Positions 22,122-36,287 are shown, counted from the first letter of the stretch. The stretch is DNA of 64,000 nucleotides from Monosporascus cannonballus (GCA_004154925.1 QJNS01000069.1:62001-126000), one strand, 5' to 3'. Notes: a model not told the origin generated them from the sequence alone. Program-made: numbers and translations.

Positions 22122-25100
22122 TTAATTTGTTTAACTTTTTCTAATTGTAATTTTTACTTATTTAATTACGTACCAATTCTAATTTCATATTTATGCTTTT
22201 GATATAGCTATTATAATTATTTTAACGTACGGATTATTTTGATATTAATTAAACCGTCGTTACGTATTTCTTTATAAACTTTTTAAAAAAAACCAAAGTT
22301 CGTATTTATAAATATTATTATGATATTTTTACCATAATTAATATCATCAATTATTTAGATAATAAATAAATTTTTAATTTGATTATTTTATGAATGCTTA
22401 ATATAATATCGTAAATAGGGTTTAAAAATTTAATTCGTTCGTTTTATTTATTTATTTATTTAAGGCTTAAAATATTAAATATTTTATGATTTAAGTTAAT
22501 TTTTATTATAAAACCTTGCTCAAGTTAAAATATAAATATCGGTTTTTTATCCGAAATAATTTTTATTAATAATCCATATATATTAAAAATAAATAAATAA
22601 AATACATGTTATTTATTCGAGCTTTATATATTTATCAAATACTAGGAAATAAAAATATTTTAAAAATGGATTAATAATTACGTAAATATTATCGTAATAT
22701 ATTTTCGGAATAAAACATTTTTAATATAACGAATTTAACAATAAAATTAAATGTAATTAAATATTATTATTATTTTACGATGAATAATAATTATAAATGT
22801 ATATTTAGTTTATATCGTGGAATCTTTAACTTAATGTAAATAACTTATTGTTATATTATTTTTGGTATCATTAAATTTATTTTAAAAAGGGAATGTATAC
22901 GTTAAAGCCGTTTTACGATTGTGTAAATCTTAAATATCTATATAACTAATATTTTTATATATTTCGTATTAAATATCTTTAATATTGTTCTGAAATGTAT
23001 ACTTTATTTATTTTTTAATTTCTTAAAATTTATCGTTATATTAATAACCTTTTTAATATATATTCAGGGGTATTATTCCAATTATCTTTATTTATTACGG
23101 ACGTAAATATTTGTTTTTAATAATATCGAAATTTGTATAATTAATTTTAACCAATTTGCCTTCGAAATTTGGTTGCAAATTTAAAATATCAGCTTTATTA
23201 TTTTCTAAGCCTTTTTTGTAAATAATAAGGAAATTAAAATTCGTTAATTTTTTCCCGTACTAAAATTATTGTTTTGTAAATTTCTTAATTACAGTAAATT
23301 TAACGAAATTTTGATAATCGGTATAAATTTTAACTTAATAAAAGTTTTCTTTTAAAAAATGCTTAAATTCTAGAAATATTATAATAGAAATTATAAATTC
23401 CTTATTTGTTATATTATAATGAAATTTAGCTTTTTTTACCTTATATAAAAAAATATAATAAAGAGTAGTTTACCTTAATTATTTCCTTATTCCATTATTA
23501 TGTTTAATACGTAATTCGAAATATTGATTTTTAATTTAACGAAACGGTTTAAATCGTATATAATTAATATTAATTCGTTAATAATTATAACCTTAATATT
23601 TTACAACGTTTTCTTTCCAATATCCATTTACATGTTGTTCTTTTTTTCGTAAGGTTTGTTAAAAGGATAATTATTTTATTGAAACGTCGAAAAAGGTTTT
23701 ATAATAATTAACGAATTTAAAAGAAATATCCGTATCTTTTTAATCTTAATTAATATTTATTATTTAATATTTAAAGCGATTTTCATAAGGTTTATTTTGA
23801 TATATTTTAAAATAATAATATATTTTAAATATTCCACTTTTTATAAGTAAAATTCATTGTTTTTCCGCATTAATCAGTAGTTTTACGTTTTATAAAGCTT
23901 AAAAAAGTTTATAACCGTATTTTATAAATATTATATTCCGTTTTTAAAAAAATAAAAATATTTTCAAAATAATAAATAACGAAAATATCGAAATACTTTC
24001 GTAATATATAACTAATTATTCGTTAAAAAGTTATTAATATATTTATAAATCTTAATAACATAATTAAATATTTAAATAATTTGTAATGTATATTAAAAAT
24101 TAATTTTTATTCCTATTTTCTCTTAATGTTAATAAAATTATGTTTGTTTCTAAGGGTAAATGTTATGAATAATTTAATTTCATTAAATCGGTATATTGTA
24201 TCTCTTATTAAAAATTATAATATTCGATTATCAATAATAAAATTATTTAGCTATCAATAATTAACTATATGTCGTAATTTCCTGTTAATGCTTAATACGA
24301 AAAATATAAGATATTTTATTAGTAATTTTAAACATTAAATTTATTTTTTTATTACTAATTTTCCAATTAGTTTTTAACAATACATAATTTATTTCTGTTA
24401 AAGTTATAAATAAGGTAAAATTGCATCGAACGTTTTTTTAAAACCAAATTTATATCTTAATTTTATTCGTGATCTTTAAATAATTTCGTATTAAAATCTT
24501 TTCTAAAAACTTATTAGTATTTATAATATTACAATAATATATTAATTAAATCTTTTTATTTATAAGGTAATTATGCCAAATCGTTATTAAATTATATTAA
24601 TCTCGATTTGATAATAATAATAAAATATCGTAGTTTTCTTTAATATTTCTTTTTATATTTTATGTCTTTATATAATAAGGTTTCTATTATAACCTTATGT
24701 TTACATTTGTTATGATTTTCGCTCGAACATTAAGATCTTAATTTTTTTATCCGTTAATAAGATATAAAACACTTGTATTTTTTTAATGTTTTTATTAATT
24801 AAAATTTCGTATTAATTTATTTATAATAATCCTAAAACTATATCGTTATTCCCAAATAAAATAATAGCGAAATTAATTATTTAATATTATTTTTAAATAA
24901 AGATTTCGAAATAATTAATTTTGCGTATAACTTTCCCGTTATCGTAAGCGAACTTTTAACTTTCGCTATTTGTTATAATATGAGATTTTAATTTATATTT
25001 TTATGATAATTTAAATTTCTAATTATATTTCCCACAATATAATTTTCGCCTAAAATTTCGTAATGCATTATTACGGCCTGGTAATATGTTTTAATTCGTA

Positions 25101-25930
25101 TATTTAAAATATTAAGGTTATTAAAGGCTTTTATTATTACGTTTAAACCTTTTTTAAGTCCTTTTTGATATTTCTTAGTTTTATTAATTCATGGCGTTTT
25201 TATAAGTAATTTTCTTTAATTTTTGTTTTTAATTTGTGGAATTAGTATATATTTCTATATTTACCGCGTTAAATTATTATATTTATTATTAAAATCGGCG
25301 TAATATTTTTTCGAATTATATTAAAGACTTTTTAATTTTATTATGTTTTGTTTTTTCATGAAATAAATTATTTTTTTATATTTTCGATTATATTTTCTTA
25401 TACGTCGGTTCAATTATTATTCCAAAATTTATATATAAATTAATGTATTCTTTTCATATCTTTTTTCGTAAATGTTTATAAAAAATACTAGTTAAAAATA
25501 GAAATATATAATAATTTTTTGTTAATGATATTTTATTATATGATAAATTAACTCTTTTCAGTTTAATAATTATATTATATATAATATGGAAAAAATGTTT
25601 ATTTTACGGATTTTAATTTTTTTCTAGTTTCTTATTTCGGCTAATTCTTAAATATTTTTTAAAGTTATAAATCGAAAATATTAATATTATCATTTATCGT
25701 TATTATTCTTTCCAGTACTGTTTAGAAAATCGAATCCCTTTTAATATATACGGGTAATTCGTTTATAAATATTGTATTTTTATTTTTTGTAATCGAAATA
25801 TTTTCGTCGGCGACAATATATGTTATATATTTTGCCGTATCGGTTAAAAATTCCAGCACAGATTTTTTCTGTTTAATTTTAATAGTTGTATAATTATCGT
25901 TATAATATTTCCCCATATTTCCGATATTTA
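22122..25930 (-). pseudogene. pol of A3, middle part (integrase to linker)
   Basis: Continues the integrase cut at 7914. Leftward order on the minus strand: conserved linker block, protease/linker, RT about 24450-23700 (catalytic box reads YFEN near 23975-23958), RNase H about 23560-23150, integrase about 23100-22122. The open piece 25916-25722 (64 codons, with YIVADENISI and INELPVYI) is the best preserved version of the gag-pol linker block found in all A copies (10610, 19900, 34500, 39450). Its function is not recognised. Confidence 0.75.
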
Positions 25931-26453
25931 TTAAGTTAGCTTTTTAACTTCATAAATTTTTCGTCGCAGCTTTTGTTATAATAACCCTTATTAACAATTT
26001 CGCTATAAGGATCTTGTGATATACTTAGGTTAAATTATGTAAATAAATTTGTTTTTTTTAATTGTTTCGAAATCATTTTTCGAGTATAGGTTTTTAATTA
26101 ATCCAATAAGATTTCTTAGATATTTTGTATTACGTTATCTTATGCTCTATTTTGTTATAATTCAAATATTTGATCAAATTCCAACTCTTTTTATAAATAA
26201 CTTTTAATTTTATAAGCTTTAATTCCGTACCGTAAATAATATTACCGCGTTAAAAAACGTGGATAGTAGCCGTATATCGGGATTTATTATTATTTCTTTT
26301 AATACCCTTAATATATCAAGTGTAATATCGATCGTCGATCTTAATTATTATCGTAATATAATACGATAAATAATTAGGTCGATTAAATTTCAAAAATTCT
26401 TTTATATTATTTTTCTGGCTATCGAAAAATTTAATTATTATTACTTTAGATTT
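25930..26453 (-). pseudogene. gag of A3, C-terminal part
   Basis: Gag text homologous to A4 20600-20020 runs up to the A7 insertion at 26453, where it stops in mid-gag. The N-terminal part resumes at 36677. No zinc knuckle can be read. Confidence 0.65.
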
Positions 26454-26836
26454 TATAACGATTAAACGCTTTAATTAATTATTAACTCTTAATCGTACAG
26501 ATTTATATTAAAAGAATATTATAGGCATTTAAGTAATTGACATAATAATATATTATATCTTATAATATTAGAAGTACTTCACATAACGATATTATATTAT
26601 AAGTTAATATTATTTAAATTATGGAAATATTAAGTATATGTATATATATATCAATTCTGTATATTATTGTTTATTTTTATTTAATTATATTAAACCAGTT
26701 TTTGTTAAGTAATTATTTAACGTTAATTATTTATGTTTAACATACTTTTGCTAAATATCCGTTACGTAATTTAAAAAGTGGTCCGTATCATTTTCGTTAA
26801 CCGTTTCCCAAGGACGGAACCCATTAAGGCGTAATA
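26454..26836 (-). repeat. 3' LTR of A7
   Basis: Starts tataacgattaaacgc (RIP form of TGTGACGGCTAGGCGG) directly after gag text of A3, with no primer-binding site between them. This shows it is an insertion and not A3's own LTR. It ends ggcgtaata; the polypurine-tract complement cgatttcttttttccc follows. U3 contains taattatttaacgttaatt, shared only with the LTR at 36288-36671. Confidence 0.85.
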
Positions 26837-27500
26837 CGATTTCTTTTTTCCCTAAATTTTGCCCTCGAAATTTTATTTTTCTTAGTCAGTGTGTCCGGTT
26901 TTTTACGATGTCAGATTGTATTGTTAAAAGTTATTATTAAGTTTTTTCTATTATTTATCGGCAAAACCTGCTTTTTATTTTTGACTATTTTAACTTTAAA
27001 ATTGTACCGTATTTTTTGGACTTGTTGAAAGTTAAAAATGCGAAATAATAAAAAATGTTTTTAAATATTAAATTTACGTTAAACGTAAATATCCTTATAA
27101 TAGGGCCGGCGTCCTTTTTTCCTCCTTAAAAAAACTTTACGCCAGAAATTAACATTTAGAATGAAAAAATGTTTTCGCCAAAAAAAATATTTTAGAATTG
27201 CAAACATACTATTAATAAAAAATAAATAAAGCTATTCTGCGTTTAATCCGCTTTTTGAAATAAAAGGTTTTGTTTCGTTTAAAAGAATAAAAATAATATA
27301 ACGAAAATTGTAATGGTTAAAGGAATCAAAGGAATAAAAACGATAGAAAAAAGATATTAGCGAAATTTTTATAATTATATCTATTTTCTTGGTTAAATCC
27401 GCACATTAGTTTGGTGTTGGTGATACCGATTAATTTATTAAAAATATTAATTAAAATATAATTATTTTTGGTAGTTCCGTTATTATTAATAAAAGTTCTT
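26837..27500 (+). pseudogene. asORF region of A7
   Basis: The interval between the 3' LTR and the chromodomain on the plus strand is the site of the accessory gene in other copies. The sequence is a divergent, heavily RIPed version. Only a basic stretch (about 27280-27350) and a terminal ...ttaataaaagttctttaa (about 27485-27503) can be matched to the other copies. Called mainly from position. Confidence 0.4.
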
Positions 27501-29220
27501 TAACAATTACTGGGTATAAATAAGATTTTAAAGGAATTTCCAGATATTTTCAAAGTTCGATTACTTTTTTAACTTCATTAAATATTAAATAAATCTGTTT
27601 CATTTCGTATGTTTATTTATCTTTTATTTTCGAATCGTACTAAACTATATATGTTTTAATTATAGTAGTTATTAATTCGAATACAGAAACGTAAAAGAAT
27701 TAGATAAAATTTAATATTTGGTAAATATTCTAATTAATAATTATTTTTTAAGATTTTTCGGCGATTGCATATAAACTGATATATTTAAAATTAAGTTTTA
27801 TTCTTAATTATTATCTTTAAATATTTTTAATAATAAGGAAAATTATTTCCCTTTTTTCGAAATTAATCCTTTTAACCTTTTTTAATTATAATACTTATGT
27901 ATTTGATTTCGTATAAATTTCAGTTTTATTTTTCTATTTTTAATATAATTATCGTAATTACTTAAACGTAAAAATTATTTGAATATTAATTACACCGTTA
28001 TTGCGTTCTATTTTATAAACTTTTAAAATAAAATCAAAAGTTTTATTCATTAATTTCATTTTAATAATGTTATAATAACTAATATTATAAATCCATTATG
28101 TAATTCATCATTTTAACCTTTTTATTTTATTTATAATTAATATAATATCGAAAATAAGTTTGGAAATTTAATGTATTCGTTTTATTTTTTATTTATTTAA
28201 AGTTTAAATGCGTTAAATAATTTATATTTTAAGCAAACTTAGGTTATAAAGGGTTATTAAAAATTAAAAGCAAATATTAATATTTTATTGAAAATAATTT
28301 TTATCAATAATCCGTACATTTCAAAAATATATTTGGAAAACATATATGTTATTTATTCGGCGTCCATATCCTTATAATATAATAAAAAAAAGATGATTTC
28401 GTAAATCCGTCGATAATTACGAAAACAGTATCGTAATATATTTTTATAATTAAATCTTTTAATATAAAATATTTAATAATACAATTAAATATAATTAAAT
28501 ATTATAATCGTTTTAAAATTAACAATAATTATAACTTTCCATATAATTTATATTATCGAACTTTCGTTTTAGTATAAATCTCGTATTGCCGTATAATCTT
28601 TTTTATAATTAATTTTATTTTAAAAAAGGAATATATACGATAAAGCCGTTTTAAAATTTTGTAAATATTAAAATATTTGAATAACTAATATTTTTATCTA
28701 TTTTGTACTAAATGCTTGTAGTATTGTTTTAAAATATATATTTTATCCGTTTTTTGGTTTTTTAAGAAATTATCCTTATATTATTAAATTTTCTAATATA
28801 TATTAAAATGTACTACCCGAACTATCGCAATTTATCATAGCCGTAAATATCGTTTTTTAATAATATTTAAATTATATAATTAATTTTAATTAATTTCTTT
28901 TCCAAATTTAATCGCTTATTTCAAATATTTACATTATTATTTGCTAAACCAGTTTAATAAATCATAACGACATCGAAATTCGCCAATATTTCTACGTAGC
29001 AAAGTTACAATTTAATATGTTCCCTAATTATAATAAATCGGGTAAAATCTTGATAATTTGGATCAACCTTAATTTGATATAAATTTTTCTTTAAAAAATA
29101 TTTAAATTTTGGAAATGCTATAATAATAGCCATAAATTCCTTATCTGAAATACTGTATTGAACTTTTATTTTTTTAATTACAACGGAAAAAATATAATAA
29201 GGTATTGAAGTGGGGCAGGG
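27485..29220 (-). pseudogene. Truncated pol of A7 (RNase H part, integrase, chromodomain)
   Basis: Chromodomain about 27620-27490, integrase about 28780-27650, RNase H about 29215-28900 on the minus strand. The open stretch 29232-29005 contains the RNase H segment VQYSISDKEFMAIIIAF and IKVDPNYQD, recognisable as the D-K-E-x-x-A and DHQ-type region of Ty3/gypsy RNase H; its first residues run into the foreign fragment. No RT remains. Confidence 0.75.
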
Positions 29221-29435
29221 TGTTACACCCATGATCAGACTCGGCTGATCAGAAAGCCCGAGTTTCGCATATATATTAAGAAGTTCTTTTTCGCCATGGG
29301 TTCAACCCCCAGGGCGTCACCGGCACCATCACCACTCAGCATGTCTTCCGTCATTTTTTCAGTCATCAAGGTTCAACACCATCAATACAATCGGATTCAG
29401 TCCTTCATTTTTTTTCGACAGTCCCATTCAGTACC
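29221..29435. repeat. CA-rich, non-RIPed 215-bp fragment, possible partial LTR of another family
   Basis: Composition changes abruptly: CA, CC and GG are common, unlike anything around it. It begins tgttacaccc (an LTR-like TGTTAC start) with an inverted pair tgatcag/ctgatca at about 29232-29251. A TATA-like catatatatta follows (about 29268-29278), then a pyrimidine/CA-rich tract up to 29435, where the A8 LTR starts. It resembles the U3-R part of an LTR cut by A8, with the rest lost. No second copy was seen in the window. The frame from 29296 has no recognisable product. Confidence 0.5.
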
Positions 29436-29830
29436 TGTGACGGCTAGGCGGTTTAACCAATTATTAAACCTTAGTCGTACGAGTTTATGTTAGCAGGAAT
29501 ATCGTAAAAATCTGAACAATAAATAAAGTAATATATTACATTTTATAATACCAAAAATACCTGAAATAACGATATTTTATTGCAAACGAATAATGTTAAT
29601 AAGTATTACAAATTAATGTTATTTAAATTATGGAAATAATAAATATCTTATATTTAATTTTTTTATTTTGTCGAATTTGGCATTATAAATTTTTCGATCG
29701 ATCTTATTAAATCCGGCTTTATAGGTTTTACGATCGATCTTATTAAACCATTACGTAACTCGATTTACATAACTTAGTTATATTTCTGTTATGACCGTTT
29801 TCCGGAGCCGTAATTTGTTAAATTATAATA
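29436..29830 (-). repeat. 3' LTR of A8
   Basis: Starts tgtgacggctaggcgg, unmutated, and ends ttaaattataata, followed by the polypurine complement cgatttttctttt. U3 has two units of a 36-bp repeat (near 29690-29760, with cgatcgatcttattaaa), the reverse complement of the A9 U3 repeat. Confidence 0.88.
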
Positions 29831-30445
29831 CGATTTTTCTTTTCATAATTTATATCTCGAAAACTTTTTTTTATAAATTTTTTTTCCGCCATTATATTAA
29901 GTTATATTAAAAAGTTAATGAATAAAAAAGTTAAAAAACGAAATAATTTATTTAAATTAATTACTTTTCGAACCGTAAATATATCCGTATATTCTTATTA
30001 TATTCGTTATAGGTTATTATTTTGGCGTATTTTTTCGTTGGATTTTTTCAAATATAAAAAATGCGTAATATAGAATTAAGGCCTTTATAACGTTAACGGC
30101 CTGTTTATTTTTTAATTTAAAAACTTCGTTTTTAATTATTTTAAAATTAAACCATAATTTAAAAAAGCCAAAAAAAAATGTAAATTAAGGTTTGTCGTTT
30201 TCGAAAACCAACAAAATTATTAGCCGATCATATAATACGTATATTATCCCGTAAATCTCGATCCTTAAAGGAATTAAATGATTTAAAACGTTAAAAAAAT
30301 AAAATAAATTAAAGTTTATTAAGGTTATAACTGTAAAAGCCGTCCCTTTTTTCAATTAATCTAATTTAAAACGTATAAATTTATTATTTATTAATTAAGG
30401 GATTTTTAATTACGTTAACTTCGGCGTTATTAATAAAACCTTTTT
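29831..30445 (+). pseudogene. asORF of A8
   Basis: Plus-strand frame between the 3' LTR and the chromodomain. The C-terminal half reads RILSRKSRSLKELNDLKR (about 30238-30291), then a Leu/Lys stretch, closely parallel to the A9 copy (ILSRNL-SLKELNKLERKE). The N-terminal half is stop-ridden and its Cys cannot be placed. The frame end (about 30430-30445) overlaps the opposite-strand chromodomain end. Same unknown function as the other copies. Confidence 0.55.
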
Positions 30446-33400
30446 AATAAATATTAAATATTAATAAGGTTCCTGGCAGGTTCTTAAGTATTTTCGGAAT
30501 TTTGGTATTTTTTTCATTTAGTTAAGTATTAAATAAATCCATTTTACTTCCGTATATCGAAAATTATGTTTATTTCGGATATTTATTTTTTTTTATTTCT
30601 ATATTATTTTATGCCGTATATATTTTAATTATATTTGTTAGTAATTCGAATAAAAAAATATTAAGGATTAGATAAAGTTTAATTTTGGTAAAATCTTTAA
30701 TTAATAATTATTTTCTGAATTTTTTATAATAATTTTATATGGACCGATATATTTAAAATCAAATCTTTTATTAGGTTTTTTTATGTAAATATTTTTTGTA
30801 ATAAGGAAAATTATTTCCTTTTTTTCGAAAATTAATTTTTTTTAATTTGTTTAATTATAATACTTATTTATTTAATTCCGTACGAATTTTCATTCGGTTT
30901 TTATTTCTTAGTACCATTATCGTAATTATTTTAATATAAAAATTATTTTAATATTAATTAAATTATTTTTATATATTCCTTTATAACTTTTTGAAATAAA
31001 ACCAAAATTTGAGTTTATTAATATTATCTTAATAATTTCATAATAACTAATATTATAAATTATTTATATAATTAATAATTTTTTAATTTAATTATTTTGT
31101 TTGTAATTAATATAATATTGTAAATACATTTCCAAAATTTAATATATTTATTTAATTTATTTATTTATTTAAAATTTAAATACGTTAAATAATTTATAAT
31201 TTAAGTTAATTTGTAACATTAAATTTTGTCAAAATTTAAATGCAAATATTAATGCTTTATTTAATATAATTTCTATTAATAATCCGTATATATTAAAAGT
31301 ATTTTTAAAAAATATATATTATTTACTTGGTATTTGTGCCTTTATAATATGGTAAAAAATAGGAGAATTTCGTAAAATGGTCGACGATTACAAAAATGTT
31401 ATCGTAATATATTTTTATAATTAGAATTTTTAATATAAAAAGTTTAATAATAAAAACGAATATAATTAAATATTATAATCGCTTTATAATTAATAATAAC
31501 TGTAATTTTCCGTATGGTTTATATCGTCAAGTTTTTGTTTTGGCGCAAACATTATATTACCGTATAATTCTTTATACCGTTAATTTTATTTTAAAAAAGG
31601 AATATATATGTTAAAATCGTTTTAAGGTTTTATAAATTCCTGGATATCCGTATAACTGATATTTATATATCTTTCGTATTAAATGCTTTTAATATTCCTT
31701 TAAAACTTATATTTTATTCGCTTTTTGGTTTTTTAAAAGATTGTCGTTATATTATTAAATTCTTTAATATATATTAAAAGGTATTACCCGAATCGTTATA
31801 ACTTCTCGTAAACGTAAATATTCTTTTATATTAATATCGAAAATAATATAATTAATTTTAATTAATTCCTTAAAGGTTTAATTATTTATTTAAAATCTTT
31901 ATTCTGCTATTTTTTCATCCTTTTTATGAATAATACCGAAGTCGAAGTTCGCCAATTTCTTTACGTAATTTAATTACCGTTTTATATATTCCCTAGTCAT
32001 AATAAATTGGGTAAAAATTTAATAATCCGTATATATTTTAAGCTGGTATAATTTTCCTTTTAAAAAATATTGAAATTTTCGAAATACAAATAATAATAGT
32101 AATAAATCTTTTATTTGGAATATCGTAATTAAATTCAGTTCATTTTAATTTAAACGAAAAAAATATAATAAGATATAAGTTACTTTAATTATTTTGTTAT
32201 CCGGTTATTACTTTTAATAATTAATCCAAAATATCGGTTTTTAATTTACCAAAAAAGTTTAAATTGTACATAATTAAGATTGGCTCGTTAATAATTATAT
32301 TCTTAATATCCTAAAATGTTTTTTCCGTATCCGGTATTTATTTAAATTCTTTTTCATAAGGCTTATTAATAATATAATTATTTTATTAAAGTTTTAAATA
32401 AATTTCCTATAGCAATTAGCAAATCAAAAAAATATCTATATTTCTTTTATCATCGTAAACGTTTATTATTTTATAATTAAAAAGACTTTTATAAAATTTA
32501 TTTTAATATATTTTAAGGTAATAATATATTCCAGATATTTTATTTTTTATATTTAAAATTAATTTTTCTCCGCATTAATAAATAATTTTACATTTTATAA
32601 AGTGTTAAAAACTTTATAAATATATTTTGCGTATATTTTTTTTATTTCAAAAAAAATAAAAATATCGTTAAAATAATAAATAACGAAAAGATTAAGGTAT
32701 TTTCGTAAAACGTAATTAATTATTTGTTAAAAAATTATTAATGCCTTATTAAATTTTATTAATATAACCAAATACTTAAATAATCCGTATTTTGTCCTAA
32801 AAATTATTTTTTATTCGTATTTTTTAAATTTTTGATAAAGTTATATTTATTTCTAAAATTAAACGTTATAAATTATTGAATTCCGTAAAATCGGTTTTTT
32901 ATTTCCGTAATTAAGAATAATAATATTTAATTTTTACTTATAATATAATTTAATTATTAATAATTAACCATAAATCGTAATTTCCCATTTTTTTAAATAC
33001 GAAAAATATAAAGTATTCTGCTAGTAATTTCGAAAATCGAATTTATTTGTTTTATAGCCGATTTTTTAGGTATGTTTTAAAAATACGTAATTCGTTTTTG
33101 TTAAAATTATAAATAAAGTAAAACTTTGTCGAAAATCCTTTTGTAAAAATTATTTTATAATTTTATTCGCTATATTTTAATAATTTCGTATCAAATTCCT
33201 TTTTGAAAAACTATTTAAAAATATAATATTATAATAATATGTTAATAAAATGTTTTAAATCCTTAAGTTATTATTCTTATTATTTTAAATTATTCTTTAA
33301 TTATTTTAATTTTGCTTTAATAATAATAATAATATGTCGTATTTTCTTAATATGTATTTTTTTTTATGTTTTGTTTTTTTAAGTAATAAGATATTTATCG

Positions 33401-36287
33401 TATTTTTATACCTATATTTATTGTTATTAACGATAAAATATTAAGCTCTTAATTTTTTTTATTAATAAGAAATAAAATAAATTTTTCTTCGTTAATTTTG
33501 CCGTTAATCAAAATTCCGTATTAACCTATTTATAGTAATTTTAAGATTATATCGTAATTGCCGAATAAAATAATATCGAAATTTACCATTTAATATCGTC
33601 CTTTAATAAAAATCTCGAAATAATTAATTTCGCGTATAATTTTTCCGTTATCGTAAGCGAATTTTTAATTTTCGATATTTATTATTATATAAGGTTTTAA
33701 CTTATATCTTTATAATAACTTAAACTTATTAATTATATTTAATATAATATAATTTCTGCCTGAAATTCCGTAATCCATTATTATAATATATTAGTACATT
33801 TTAATTTATATATTCAAAATAATAAAATTTTTAACGTTTTTTATCGTTATATTTAAAGCGTTTTTTAGGAATTCTTTTTAATTCCTTTAAATTTCGTTAT
33901 TTTGTAGCTTTTTTATATATAACGTTTTGCTTTTAATTTTTATTCGAATTTATTAAATTGTATCCATATTTCGGTATATTATACGTTAAACTATTATATT
34001 TATTATTATATTCGGCATATTATTTTTTAAGCCGTATTAATTATTTTTAATTTTTTTATAATTTCTCTTTTTATTATATAAATTATTTTTTATATTTGCA
34101 ATTATATTTTATTATATGTTATTTTAATTATTATTTTAAAAATCTTTTATAAATTAACAATTTTTTTAATCACTTTTTTTAAGGATTTGTAATAAATACT
34201 AATTACAAATAAAAGGCCGTTATACTTTTTTTAATAATAATTTTTAACCGTACGTTAAATTAATATTTCTTTTATTTAATAATTATATTATTTATAATAA
34301 TAAAAAGGGTTTTTTTTGCAAATATTACTTTGTTTATGTTAATTTTTTATTTCGGCCAATTATTAAATATTTTTAAGCTTATATTTCGAAATTATTAATA
34401 TTATTATTTATTATTTTTATTATGCTTAATACGGTTTAGAAAATCGAATCCCTTATAATATATACGGGTAATTCGTATATAAATATGTTATTGCCATTTT
34501 TCGTTATTATGATATTTTTGTTGTCGATAATGTATAGCATATATTTTGCTATATCGATTAGGTATTCCGGAACAGATTTTTTTCTGTCCGGTTTTGGTAT
34601 TCGTATAATTATCCTTATAATATTTTTTATTATATTCGTAATATTTGTTAAATTAATTTCTTGGTTTTTTGTATTTCTCGTCGAATCTATTATCGTAATA
34701 ATTCTAATTGGACTTTTAGTTATATATTTGTTATATATTTAATTTGGATTATGTTAATAATTTCATTATTATTTTTTTAATTATTTTTAAATTATTCTTT
34801 CGGTATAAAAATCTAATTATTTTACCGTAATGTCTTAAATTTCTTATATTTGTAAATTTTATATCTTATTTTTCCATAAATAAAATATTTAATTTGCTTT
34901 TAGTTTTATTTATGAGTAACGCCGAATTCTATAAATTCTAACGCCGTTTCGTAAAAAATAAAAAGTGTATTTTGTTTTTTTCCTTTGTTAAATTTATTAT
35001 ATTTTAAATGTAAAATATATTGTTTTTTTATCGTTTTTCAAATTATTCATGATTAATCTTAATTATTTTTGCAATATACCGATTTCAAATAATAAATCGT
35101 TTAATTCGAATAATTTTATTTTTTATATTATTTTTTAATCCCTTATAAAATATATCGATAAAAATATCGGTTTTATCGTTTTTTAGCCGGCTTTAATTAC
35201 AAAGCTTTTAACAATTATGCCGTATTTGGACGTAAATTTTTTTGGTCGGTATTATAAAACTTATTAAACTATAAATCGTTCTTTATCCGGATTACTAAAA
35301 TTATTATGTATCTTATTTTTGAAATTAAAATAAAGCGAAAGCGTTTCGTTAATAAAATCTTTTTTATTTAATTTTTTATTTTTAAGAAATTGCTTATAAT
35401 AGGTTTAAATTAATTAATTGCATTTTTTATTAAATATGCTTTTATTATTAAAATTATATCTGATAAGTTATTAAGGTTTAAAAAATAAAAGTAAATTTAT
35501 ATTTAAATTAAAAAAATTTAAAGATAATTTTTTTACTACAAGGTTTTAATTTTTTTAATTTTATACAAACGAAAAAGGGTTAAGTAAATAACGTAATCTT
35601 AGATTATTAATTTTTTTAAGTTTTCGAATTGGAACTTAAAATTATTAAATAAAGGTTTTTTTTAAATATTTATTTAAATTATTTGTAATCGTTATAAATT
35701 TACATTATTTCCGGGTTTCACTTTTTAATTAATAAGGTAACATATATTTTTATAATGCGTTTAAATTAAATATCCGTATATTAGGTAAATTATTTAAATA
35801 CGAACTTAATTTATATAATAAGCATAATAAATCGACTAAAAAAATAACCGAAATATATTTAATATTAAATTAAAAATATTTATAACTTAATTAAGGTTTT
35901 ATCGCAAAGTTCTGGTTTAAAAGGCTTAAAAACCTTTTTCGGTTTTTTAATAATATTTAATTAAATTACTTAACTTATTGGAAAAAAACCCTTTAATTTC
36001 GGAAACTTTTCTTTTTTCTTTAAGTCTTTTATAAGTAGCTTAAAAAGACGTCGTAAGATTATCATGATTTCTTTTAAGCTGAAAAATTCGTTTATTTATG
36101 CTATCTAAACGTCGAAAAACGTTTTCGCGAAAAAAACCAACTTTGTCTTTTTCCTCTTCGGATTTTATTTTAATATCCGGATAATTAAGAACCTGGTAAA
36201 TGGGCTATTTGGATTACCTATTAATAAATATAATATCGGCAATATTACTTAGAATTTAACAATATTATTATATAAAATTTTATCACG
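30440..36287 (-). pseudogene. gag-pol of A8
   Basis: Leftward on the minus strand: gag about 36287-34600 (N-terminal third about 36170-35950), linker block about 34560-34435, protease/linker, RT about 33120-32330 (catalytic box YFND near 32675-32655), RNase H about 32200-31850, integrase about 31760-30600, chromodomain about 30570-30440. Stops occur throughout. Part of the RT-to-gag section could derive from A7 if the fusion crossover lay inside the internal region. The plus-strand frame at 34485-34742 is a shadow of gag. Confidence 0.78.

Larger units (their letters stand above)
26454..29220 (-). mobile_element. A7: 3' half of a Ty3/gypsy element nested in A3 gag
   Basis: Contains the 3' LTR, accessory gene, chromodomain, integrase and part of RNase H, then breaks off at about 29220 at a CA-rich foreign fragment. 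The left flank gattt (26449-26453) is a plausible target duplication partner of tattc (36672-36676) beyond A8 (three of five match, one difference RIP-like). The RT, gag and 5' LTR of A7 are missing from the window. The U3 of the LTR at 36288-36671 is of the A7 type, suggesting the missing part was lost by recombination with A8. Confidence 0.75.

Noticed and set aside
29296..29493. 65-codon frame starting in the CA-rich fragment
   Set aside because: It runs across the junction into the A8 LTR and ends with LTR-encoded text also present at 7915; no family resemblance.
34485..34742. 85-codon, strongly hydrophobic plus-strand frame
   Set aside because: Shadow of the gag region of A8 (minus strand). 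T-rich sequence after RIP reads as Phe/Ile/Leu; no equivalent is kept open in other copies.
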